Source: Liolophura sinensis (lineage: Eukaryota; Mollusca; Polyplacophora; Chitonida; Chitonidae). Taken from it: DNA of 64,000 bases. The translations under genes and the position numbers were made by a program. The DNA lies in assembly GCF_032854445.1 (NCBI RefSeq), contig NC_088300.1, forward strand, positions 79,846,101 through 79,910,100, given 5' to 3'. Positions 34,511-45,900 of this stretch are shown here, one piece after another; the stretch's first letter is position 1, and every line of letters starts with the position of its first letter. Below the pieces are notes generated by a model. That model searched no databases, was not told the origin of the DNA, and saw only the letters and a program-made list of their open reading frames with translations.

Positions 34511-37500
34511 TGTATATATGTATAAACGTTGTGAATTCCTCTAACCCTGACGAAAGGCTTCAGTCAAAGCTGTAAACCACCCACCCACGTGGAGTCCCAC
34601 AACGTACACAGTGTCACGGAGCCTCTAAAGGTAAGAACTTTATATCCGTAATGTAGATCCGGTGACGTTATCATATACTGTGTGGTTTTAGCCAGCTAAG
34701 ATATGACAAAGTGTTCATAGGTTCACACATCATATGTCTATACTCTGTATTAATTAGGCTACGTATGTGTTAATTTAGCATTTGTCATGTACGTTCCTCG
34801 TGCAGTTATAGTTCTTTGGGGATGTAACAAATTCTCTTCACGTGAAGCTTGTGAAATGCCGTCAAACACAATCTAATGCAATCTATCACATATAATTGTA
34901 TAATGCTATCTTGAGACTTTTTTACTATTAAATTGATATGATGATACAATTAACACCTCATTAGTACACACGCATGAGACAATTACGTGAATGCACATTC
35001 TCTGTCTGCATGACTTATACCACAGATACATATGTATAATCGTATCAAATATGATGTCCAGATCGATCTTTTCATATTCATGTAAACATATTTACTTATT
35101 CATCGGATTGTTGGTCAAAGCGTTACGATGGTCAAGTGTATGGGAAACTGTGTGATCTGACAGGAAAGCACTGCACCGGTAGCGAGGCCCAATCTATATA
35201 TTGTTTGGATGCATTTCCAAGGCCAGATTATGTTTATGGTGGATAACGACTTGTGTTATGTTCTTTTTGTTTATCTAAGAACAGACGTTAGTATATCCAG
35301 TAAATCTACCATTCATGGAGTCTGCACAAATTCTATTCCAAATATGTAGTATGTACGTAAATTCGTATGTTTTTGAATATATGCACGTGAATGACGAAGG
35401 CCTAAAGAAAGGCGGGTTCTTGAGCCGTTCTGACTTGCACATACTGTGCCACGGTTTTTATGATGTCAGTTTATACATATCAAAATTAGTCCGATATCTA
35501 TAGCATCTGTTCCAGTTTGTATGGCCACGCCTTTCTCAGTACTTCTATTTGAATGAATGCGTACACTGTACATTCGGCAGATGACGACGATAACTGTGTT
35601 CTTCTGCTGTACACCGCTCTTACAGCTTCAGTTCACACACAACTCTTCACGCTTCACGCAACATCAACAACTAATTCATTTTCCATATTTCTTAAAATAT
35701 ATTATATCCAAAATATAAATTTCCATTTTCTCCCCAAATTTGGTATACAGACTAAAATGGGGATAAAATATTTCTACTTTAACCTCGAACTGAGTCGATC
35801 ACATTTCTGGTTTGTGAAGCAACCAACAGAAATTAGAGACACTTTTCGGACATAGAAAACTGCTGAATCCGCCGTTGGAATTATGTGTGTCACATTCACC
35901 TCTAAACGTACACCGATTGTTTCCAGTGCGTGCACTTATTGTTTCCTATGCATATGTCCATTAACATACACCGATTATGTTTTCTGGATTCATTCATTGT
36001 TGTATATACACACACTCATTGTTTGCCATATGTACAATCTCATGCTATTTGTACATTCATGATTTCGTATATGTACAATAGCAACATTTTTGCCATGCAA
36101 CCATGGTTTGCTATATGTACAATCATTGTGTGCTAAATGTATAGGTCCCGTTTTCCATATGCACATTCACCGTTTGCTTTATGTACAACCATTGTTTCTT
36201 TTTTGTACACTCAGTGTTTTCTGTACGTTTAGCCGTTTTGTTCATGAATTAAGATCACCCTATTTCTTCTAAAATTTTGGCTCCTGGTCTGCTCATTTTA
36301 GCCAATATATATATATATGTAATTCTAACAGGAATATTAAGTTTCTTTTCTTCACATGGCTATGCCATCTGATGAACATCATACTCATATCTTTACTTTT
36401 CCAAAAGGCTGGTAAAGAAATGTAATATTCTGCTTTCAGCACTACTAATATCTGTCCCAAATTTTAGAAGAATTAGTGTAAGTTTGTACATGTTCCCCGT
36501 ACTCGTTATATCCCATACCTTCAGCTCTGTCTTGAGACTGTGATGCACGGCAGCACTGAAATAGAGTACATACATGTATAGTTTGATCCTTCACCCATTT
36601 TGTCCTATACGCCGAGATAGCTGCTGGTGATGGTTTATAGCCTGATAGTATGAACACATAGTGTGTATGGACGAGGTATCACACATGTATAGGTCTACAC
36701 AATGTGTATTGCCACTCTACCTCGTTCAATGCATTTAGATTGAGAGAAGTTCTACCCCATATTGTTGCTTTGTGAACAAGTAGGAAGCATATGTGGAGGA
36801 GCTAACCCACTTTTCGCTTGCGTTAATAGAAAGTGAGGGGAGTGAGTTTCCTGGAGGAATGCTAAAGGTTTCACCTTTGACCAGTCTTGTCAGATTTGAT
36901 ATTCCTAGATGGGATGCACTGCCACATGGGTACAAGCCTATAAATACACAACAACCGCCTCAATTGGCTGGTGAGCGGTTTGTGATTGCTATAGGTGAGT
37001 GCTAGGTGAGCGCGTGGTGACGCGGGTGAGTGGGCTTGGGGTCACGTGCCACGTCTACTGAGAACGGCATTGACTGGTGAGGAGAAATACGTTACGGTGT
37101 GTTGCACACGGTGTGTGTGGGGGTGTTGGAGGGGGGGGGGAATTAAACATGTTAAAATTTTTATATGTGTCATAACTGAAACCACCGTGAACCACCGTTC
37201 CAGACAAATGACCAAATCGATTACCCTACCTCACTTTTTTGTTTCTAATAATATATAAGCCTATACGTGAATATTTTATTTTCTTGCCGCGGGCGCATAG
37301 AGTTAATGCATAGTTGAGGTTTGACGATACATTGGATATTAATATTGATTTCTCCAGGTCAGATGGGCTGGTTGTTAAAGTATTTTTCTTGTGTATCATG
37401 TATATTGTTACCGGAAGCAGTTTACGCACACGTGCTACTATTTTATGGAAGTCAATAATTAAACAGTTCAGATTATATCTTATAAGAAGTTGTATCTTTG

Positions 37501-38145
37501 AACTCTCTCCCTGCATTTCCGCGCCATTTATTTTTTTACAACTATGTTTCTGTGTTGCAGTGCAGGGCAAAACACCAATCAAATAAATAAAATTTAGTGT
37601 TGTATAGCCTGTCATACAATGTTTGGTGACATAATATTTCTTTGGAAGTTTCGAACAGTTTCGTGCATTTTTTCCAAGGTATACTACTGAAGCATGCAAC
37701 ATGGCGTTACTATGGCACGTTGCAGATCAAGTTCGAGTTTTCGCTCGTCTTGGTCATTTCCTACAAATTTATAACCGTTTTTTGTTCTGTTTTAGACTTT
37801 GATATACTGTCAAATAGCAGATGTGTATATTTTGGTACACAGGTATACCGTTTGGAACACATTACAGCATATGAAACTTTAAATAAATTTCTATAACATT
37901 AAAACTTCGTTCATGAAGGTGCCTATCTACATGTATTAAAGTGGTTCCAATGTCTTTGCAGTCCCGCAAATACGTTAATAATATCGGCGGCAAACCTCAC
38001 CACATGCAGCATAGTGAACTAAAGCATGCTGAGGTTCTGGTCAACTTTTCTGTTCACCAGTGGATCGTTGGCACCCCTACTCTTGGAACTGGTGACACTA
38101 TTGATAGGCTATATAGATCTAATAGTGAACTCAATAAGCCTATAA
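34511..38145. other. Long non-coding stretch
   Basis: No exon or family motif seen. It holds short AT microsatellites (near 36307), a G run near 37130 and the SINE-tail-like ACACCAATCAAATAAATAAA at 37571. The string CTAAAG|GTAAGAAC at 34625-34638 could be the donor of a non-coding first exon for a downstream gene, but nothing else supports this. Confidence 0.45.
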
Positions 38146-38147
38146 AC

Positions 38148-38280
38148 ACGCGGATGGTGGTGGATTTCCCCTTGGCTGAGCCCGGTTTCCTCCCACCACT
38201 GTGTCGGCGCCCGTCGTATTTATCAGTGAAATATTCTACAGTACGACTTAAAACACTGGTCAATCAAATAAAGAAATAAA
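38148..38280 (+). mobile_element. SINE family 1, 5'-truncated copy
   Basis: Carries GCGGATGGTGGTGGATTTCC, TTTCCTCCCACCA and a tail ending CAATCAAATAAAGAAATAAA. The tRNA-like head is missing. Confidence 0.8.
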
Positions 38281-38509
38281 TAAAGTAAACCTATAACAGG
38301 CAGACTGAGTATCACCAAGCAAATTTAGCATAGTCAGACAAATTTAGTATCGTCAGACAAATTGAGAATCGACAAAGTGAATTCAATAGGCAAACAATTC
38401 CATAGGCCTATATTTTAAAAGTCAAAAGGATAACCTAGGCAAATGTGGGGCTGAGCACATGCAAGGGGTGGCACATTTTTGACTGGATGGACCGGGAAGG
38501 GCCATTTAA

Positions 38510-38800
38510 TTTATAGGCCTACTTGTCAAAACATGCAAGCTAAAGCATAATGGTAACATATAATGGTCACACATAAAGGTCACAGGTAATGGTCACACAA
38601 TAATGATCACCTATAAATGGCACATATAATGATCACATAAAATAGTCACACATAATGGCCACAGGTAATGATCACGCAATAATGATCACCTATAAATGCC
38701 ATAAATATTGATCACACATAATGGTCACACCTAATGGACACACACAGTGGTCAGAAAACAATGGTCACCCATAAATGCCACACATAACGGTCACTCGTGC
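38510..38800. repeat. Degenerate 13-14-bp minisatellite
   Basis: The unit is near CACATAATGGTCA, about 20 irregular copies with ATAAATGCCA variants. Confidence 0.85.
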
Positions 38801-40810
38801 GTCATATGTTACTGTTAAAATACAATCTGTTCCTATAAATGATTATATATAATGCGTGGCATATTTCAAGTCCTCATGGCGCCGTGGCTTAAGCAGAAAT
38901 GAAATGTAGTGTTTGGTAATTTGAGATAAATTAGTAATATTCACTGTAACTCTTTAAAAAATCATCATATTTAAGTGTCTGAGCCATGCTTTCCATGGTC
39001 TCTCGATCCGATTTGGGGTGCAAGGAAATAACGCATGCCTGTGGTTGTGAATGACGTCACACAGGGGATGCACCGTGCAGGGGGAATTCCCGGATGTACT
39101 TCAACTGTTGAACCGCTGGTCTGGATGAAAACGACAAAAACTTGTAGGTTATCTACAGTCATTTTAGTTTGACGTCCTGTTGAGAGGGTGTCCGTGAAGC
39201 TTGTTGTCTATAAGGTAGGTTTGGTATTGTTACGCTCAGTCATAAATCATCAGAATTTTCAATTAGGAGATGTTCAACGGAACTGAATGGAGATGTTGAG
39301 GGTGCCGGTATAGGTGGACTATCCGAGTCCACCGTAAATGCCTTGGGGCAAGCGATACAGTGTCAGTAGCAGGCTCACCGGTTGACTTGTCCATGCTGTA
39401 ACATTTTTCACCGGTATTCGCTCTCGCCATCTTAGACAATCCTTCGTAGAATATCAGTAATCTGGTAATTAGCACAACCGACTCCGGGCAAGTCGGATAC
39501 GGCTTCGTTGTAACTGTGAGAATTCAGACGAAAGGTCGCTAGACCTACGCAAGTAATGTACACAAATAGCCTCCAGGCCCTTAGACCCACAGGCAGTGTA
39601 GGTAGTGTTCATTTTCACTGAAAAGAAAAAGCAGTGAATAATTTATAAAAGGTAGAGGACCTGTACCACAAAGAAAAGGCCAATATATAGCCATGAAAAT
39701 TGTTTGAACAAGGCGTTTATAAAGTCATGGAACGTCACAAATGTAGCCCAATCGGAGGCCTGGTATGAAAGGCTGTAGACATGAAGTGACGAACCGGACG
39801 CCAGTACACAGCTTTATCTCTCCCATACAGTGATGACATGAATACCACTGTTACCATATACAGCGTCAAATGCTTGCAACTTTTCATACCCGTGATGGGT
39901 GCCCCAAATCAGCTCATGTCCCCAAGAAAGCCCAAATTAAGATGAAGCTGAAATTGTAAAAATGTATTTACCTTGATTATTTTGATGTTGATAATGTATA
40001 ATATGTGAACATTACTTACCAATTACTTGTAGGGATTAACTGACATCATTGATTTTTTTACCTACAAATTATGCGACGGTTGTCAAATATAGCCCTACTT
40101 GGCTGGAGGAAATCCCAGAATAAGCCTAGAGACATGGAAGTGTAAACATGTATTCATCTAAAGTTTTGTCTTGTAGTATGGTGTACGCCACGCATGTGTT
40201 TTGTCTTGTTGTATGGTGTACGCCATACATGTATTTGTTGAAAATCCGCTAGGCCTGTTGGACTACTCTGTACTTTGTAAGCCCTATCATCGTGTTTGTT
40301 CACGTGTGCCTTTACATTTAGAGTTGCACAAATGGCTATAAGTGTTGGGTCTAACAAAACCTGATGGATGTGTAGGCCTGTGTGGCCTGATGTGTACCCT
40401 GGGCTGGGTGGGTCTGGTGGGTCCTGCGTGGGATCGCGTGTAGGACATCTGACGAATATTTGGTATATGACGGTGACGTGTTGAGAGACATGATACAGCC
40501 ATATTAACGATGATAAATGTGACAAGTGTGATCAGCTGTGTGTACAAGTGTCAACAATGGAAAAGACGAAATACTCTTACGGGGCGGAACTCGTCATGCA
40601 GGGCGTGCGAAGATCGCCCACGTGTCATGGTCCCATTCATTGTGTAACTTCACCTCCTCTCTAACTCTCCCTCAATGTACATATATATGGCTAGACAGAT
40701 TCTTCATCACCGTCAGCAAATCCTATTTGTGTTCATGTTTCATCTGACAAATCCATCTGGTCCCCGATGAGGTCAAAGGTTATCCGGAGTCTTGTCCCCA
40801 AAACTAATCA
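38801..40810. other. Non-coding spacer
   Basis: Unique sequence without a supported gene; short ORFs on both strands carry no motif I recognise. Confidence 0.5.
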
Positions 40811-40990
40811 TCTGATGATCACGTGTGACATAGTAGATAGTGGTACACATTACTCTGATGATCACGTGTGACATAGTTGATAGTGGTACACATTACTCTG
40901 ATGATCACGTGTGACATAGTTGATAGTGGTACACATTATTCTGATGATCACGTGTGACATAGTTGATAGTGGTACACATAACTCTGATGT
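40811..40990. repeat. 43-bp minisatellite, four copies
   Basis: The unit includes TCTGATGATCACGTGTGACA and TAGTTGATAGTGGTACACAT; the copies are almost identical. Confidence 0.95.
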
Positions 40991-42285
40991 GTGCGGTTTC
41001 TCTGAAATCGGAAGTAATGTTGATTGGTAGCATGATAATGATAAAAGTTGTTTGCGTTTCATAGCGTGAACCTTCAGGGTTAGAAGCACATGCCGCTTAT
41101 AACAGACCTGGGTGCAATGGATTCGCCTGTTATCATAGGCGTGTGTACAGACACTGACATGCCTGTCCTCAGTTTAGTATCATTTTCTCGAATTAACACA
41201 TTTATGTCTAGCTACACAATTGCCGTAGTGGGTGAACATGGAGTGAATAGAAGGCGTGCCGAATGTGACATAAATGGAACTATCACGTAGGCCTGTAGTG
41301 TTGTCGGGACAGGGTACATGTATATACGTGGCGAGTTTCGAGGGTGTATGTCTGGTATAGTGCTAATTGGTTGGTGATTTGAAATTTGGTATTGAAACAC
41401 ATGTAAATATAACCTAGAATGCGCTCTTAATGTATGACTACTCAGTGCTTGGTGTTTGAATGAGGGGTAGGCCCACGCGCAAGCCATCCAACCCTATACA
41501 ATCCAAACTTGACTCGCCGCAGATTTCAGTGCGACTAAAACAAACAGATGATTAAATTATATAAAAAGAAAAACAAGACCGACGAATATGTACATGTATG
41601 TACATCACATGCTCTGTATGTACAAAGTTAGCACAGGGCAATGCGCATGCATAGACAGTGCAAATAGTGCGCCTACTTGTTACAATCTTCGATATGGGCG
41701 AAGATATATGTGCGTTTAAAATATGGAATTCTGACTGCATAACAAACGATGGTACACTGAATCTGTCTGCTTCATGAATCCGACAAAAACAATCATAGCA
41801 GAATTATGCGCGTAATCTACTCAGACCAGTGACAAAGCCGGTTTTAACTACGAAAACAACGCTACAATCCACATCTCTGATCCACAGCGTCATTCATTTC
41901 TGTAAACTGTAGTCATTTCTTCACTATAGACACGGTGCAAAGTGGAAATGGCATATAACATAAATAGTCATGTAAGACCATGTAATGGAGTGGCGCTGCA
42001 GTTTGTAAATGCACTTGTCGCATGCATATAGGCATACAGAGATTTCCAGAATGACAATTGAGGTTAACACATTATTCTGGGAGGGACGTCCATATTTCCT
42101 TATTGCTACAGGACACGTGTAAGTTGCCACTTGGAGGGGGAATTGTGCAGCTCCCGCTCAGGCTAGATTAATAACTATGTATGTATTTTTATTTATTGAT
42201 TTAATCAATTTATTTTCATTCTTAATCAATTTATTTTCATTTTTAATTAGTTCATTTAATATTCGTGAAAACGTCTATTATTAGT
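40991..42285. other. Non-coding spacer
   Basis: Unique sequence upstream of the DRAM-like gene. No core promoter could be assigned. Confidence 0.5.
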
Positions 42286-42289
42286 CAAG

Positions 42290-42705
42290 TGTTTTACCTT
42301 CTCTTATATTAGGTGTATTAACAGCGCTTTTATTAGGTTTTTTAACAGCTCGGATGTTAGTTGTTTTTTAGCAACACTTACATTAGGTGTTTTAACAACA
42401 CTTATTTTAGGTGTCGTAACAGCACTTATATTAGGTGTTTAACACACTCATATTATTTGTTTTAAAATCTCGTATATTACGTGTCTTAACAACACTTATA
42501 TGAGGTGTTTAACAGCACTTGTATTATGTGTTTTAACACCTTAGATGTTTTAGCAACACTTATATTTGGTGTGCTAAGTGTTTAACAGCTCTTATTTTAG
42601 GCGCTTAAAAGCACTTATATTAGGCGTTTTAACATCTCTTATAATAAGGCGTATAATAGTACTTATATTACGTGTTTTAACAGCCCTTATTTTAGGTCAA
42701 TATAT
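42290..42705. repeat. About 23-25-bp degenerate minisatellite
   Basis: The unit is near TTATATTAGGTGTTTTAACA plus GCAC, about 17 copies, AT-rich and diverged. It ends about 140 bases before the DRAM-like start codon. Confidence 0.88.
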
Positions 42706-42841
42706 TGCTGATTATGACTTTCGGGTAGATCCGCCTCACTTTACTATCTCAGTCTGACCTTAGTTTATTTACTTAGGGGAAAATATCCTAGGTCACAGAA
42801 TAGAAATGACGCAACTCCGTTTGTCTTTCTGGCTTACAGTC

Positions 42842-42924
42842 ATGGTCTCCATCCAGATACAGAGGCGCTTGTTCCTGCTGCCTATCGTCAGTTTCATTTT
42901 CCTGCTGGCCTCTGTGTTCACCAC
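42842..42924 (+). CDS. DRAM-like: DRAM-like exon 1: start and first membrane helix
   Basis: 83 coding bases ending CACCAC|GTGAGT. It encodes MVSIQIQRRLFLLPIVSF and a hydrophobic run (IFLLASVFT) that fits the first transmembrane helix. An alternative in-frame ATG is at 42806. Confidence 0.85.
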
Positions 42925-45900
42925 GTGAGTAGATGCGCTTCAGAGCCACGCATACATGACTGATAACTCAAACAGAAAACAGAGTAAAACTGGTAAAATA
43001 ATAACTCAGACAGAACGCAATTAGACTAATGCAACAGGTAGAACAAAAGGTAAAGATATTAATGATGTAGGGAATACAATCAAACTGAAACAGAAACATT
43101 TCTGCAGAGATAGGGCGGGATATAGAATAAGTAAATTCTGTACAAAAAATTATGAATTTTACTTTTCACGTTTAAAATGTTCTTGATAAGACAATATATC
43201 TATAAAATTGTTATTTGTAGCCATAAGTGATCTGACAGGAGTATTTCTTCCAGCTAGTTGTGTGTGTGTGTCCGTCAAAAACATCAGTTGATCTTAGTCG
43301 CTGAAGAGGACAGTTAAAACGGATTTGTACGACAAGAGACTCATCGTTGACCATTGACTGGACACAAATGACCTCCATTAAACAATACATCCAATCAAAT
43401 AGGGTTTATCTTTATCCCAATCATCTGCCATCCTCTCATCAGTGTTGGAGGGGTTTCCATTTTCACGTAAGCTTCAGTTGATATTACTATAATTTATTTA
43501 TTTCCATATAACCGTAAAATGTTAGCTTTACATTGTCAATGTCTATAGGTATGGCGTGGCTGCTGGACTGGGGCATGTGAACCCGGGATTTCCTTACATA
43601 AGGTAAGATGTTATAGTCTTATATACTATATTGCTCAGAAAGCCTCATTACATTTACTAGTTCGCGAATCCAACTCTCACTTTTTGTCAAGTCAGAAGAT
43701 TTGCGAAAGGCTGTCATTTTATCAGGGATATGTGTGATGTCTTCATTTCATGTCTGTCACAAGCCCTGTCGCCTCACACAAGCCTCCCGACCTCTTGCAA
43801 GCCTTCTTCCCTCTAACAAACCTTCCCGCCTGCCACAAACATTCCCGCCAGCCACAAATCTTTCCGCCTCTAACAAATTTTCCCGCCTCTAACAAACCTT
43901 CCCGCCTGCCACAAACCTTCCCGTCTACCACAAACTTTCCCTTCTGCGTAAGTATGGTACTCTGCTCAATCTATTTTAAAGAATAGGCGTCGACTTAGTC
44001 TTTATAAATAGTAGAATTCTTTAATAATAATGAAGCATCACCAGTTTAAATAAATTAATATATTATGTATCCTTAATACATTAGCATGATGTGATTTCTA
44101 AACATAGTTTTTGTATTTGTTAAGCATGCATCTGAAGTGCGAACATATGGCGGAGACACTATTCGAGATGGTCAGTTATTGTCAGCAGTAGTTTCTGTTG
44201 TAATTTCACAGTTACACGGGTCTCAAAGTTCCTGAGCGTGGAATCTTCGGTCAGCTGCTCAATATGGGTGCCATTCTGCGTAAGTATGATACTCTGGTCA
44301 ATATGGGTGCCATTCTGCGTAAGTATGATACTCTGCTCAAGATGGGTGCCATTCTGCGTGAGTATGATAATCTGCTCAGTATGGGTGCCATTCTGCGTAA
44401 GTATGATACACTGCTCAGTATAGGTGCCATTCTGGGTAAGTATGATAATCTGCTCAATATAGGTGCCATTCTGTGTAAGTATGATGATCTGCTTAATATA
44501 GGTGCCATTCTGCGTAATTATGGTACGCTGCTCAGTGTAGGTACCATTCTGTGTAAGTATGATAATCTGCTCAATATAGGTGCCATTCTGCATAATTATG
44601 GTACGCTGCTCAGTGTAGGTGCCATTCTGGGTAAGTATGATACACTGCTCAATATAGGTGCCATTCTGCGTAAGTATGATAATCTGCTCAATATAGGTGC
44701 CATTCTGTGTAAGTATGATAATCTGCTCAATATAGGTGCCATTGTGCGTAATTATGGTACGCTGCTCAATGTAGGTGCCATTCTACGTAAGTATGATAAT
44801 CTGCTCAGTATGGGTGCCAATCTGCGTAAGCATGATACTCTGCTCAGTATGGATGCCATTGTGGGTAAGTATGGTACTCTGCTGAGTATGGGTGCCGTTC
44901 TGAGTGCCATTCTGCGTAAGTATGGTACTCTGCTCTCTATAGGTGCCATTCTGCGTAAGCATGATACTCTGCTCAGTATGGATGCCATTCTGGGTAAGTA
45001 TGATACTCTGCTCAGTATGGAGGCCATTCTGCGTAAGCATGATACTCTGCTCAATATAGGTGCCATTCTGGGTAAGTGTGATACTCTGCTCAGTATGGAT
45101 GCCATTCTGGGTAAGTATGATACTCTGCTCAGTATGGATGCCATTCTGGGTAAGTGTGATACTGTGCTCAATATAGGTGCCATTCTGGGTAAGTGTGATA
45201 CTCTGCTCAGTATGGATGCCATTCTGGGTAAGTATGATACTCTGCTCAGTATGGATGCCATTCTGAGTGCCATTCTGCGTAAGTATGGTACTCTGCTCTC
45301 TATAGGTGCCATTCTGCGTAAGCATGATACTCTGCTCAGTATGGATGCCATTCTGAGTGCCATTCTGGGTAAGTATGATACTCTGATCACTATAGGTGCC
45401 ATTCTGCGTAAGCATGATACTCTGCTCAATATAGGTGCCATTCTGGGTAAGTATGGTACTCTGCTCGGTATGGGTGCCATTCTGTGTAAGTATGGTACTC
45501 TACTGAACATCTGTGCTATTCTGGGCGTTATCCTGCGCAGGTACTGTACTCTAGCTGAAATGTGCTCTTGTCACTTAGATTTGTGGTCCTAGTCCGCATT
45601 TGATTATAGCAACCCATTTTTGTTGTTATTGAATTGCTTATATATGAGGAAATGTACCCTGTTCTGATTAGTGGAGTACATATATGACATCCACAAGAAC
45701 TTTGATTATGTATCATGTATAATATATTAATTGTTATCTAGGTTTGAATTGAAGGATAAAGATAAATATTTAAACATTGTGTTAAGAATGCGCATGCGCA
45801 TTACTACCGTGTGTGTGTATGGATTTACGAATTTGGTTGCAGCTGATGCTAAAAACAAGCTGATGCTTGTAAAACAGGTTTACATCACTAACACTGTTTC

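Noticed and set aside
36793..37005. 70-residue plus ORF with DIPRWDALPHGYKP
   Set aside because: No matching splice partners, no family resemblance I could name, and a minus frame is open over the same bases.
37226..37702. 158-residue minus ORF
   Set aside because: No recognised domain, AT-rich composition, and no splice or neighbouring exon support.
44752..45510. Minus-strand ORFs of 252 and 210 residues across the exon-3 array
   Set aside because: They are antisense shadows of the 39-bp unit. They warn that open frames here are expected by chance, which is why the finding rests on splice phase and donor retention.
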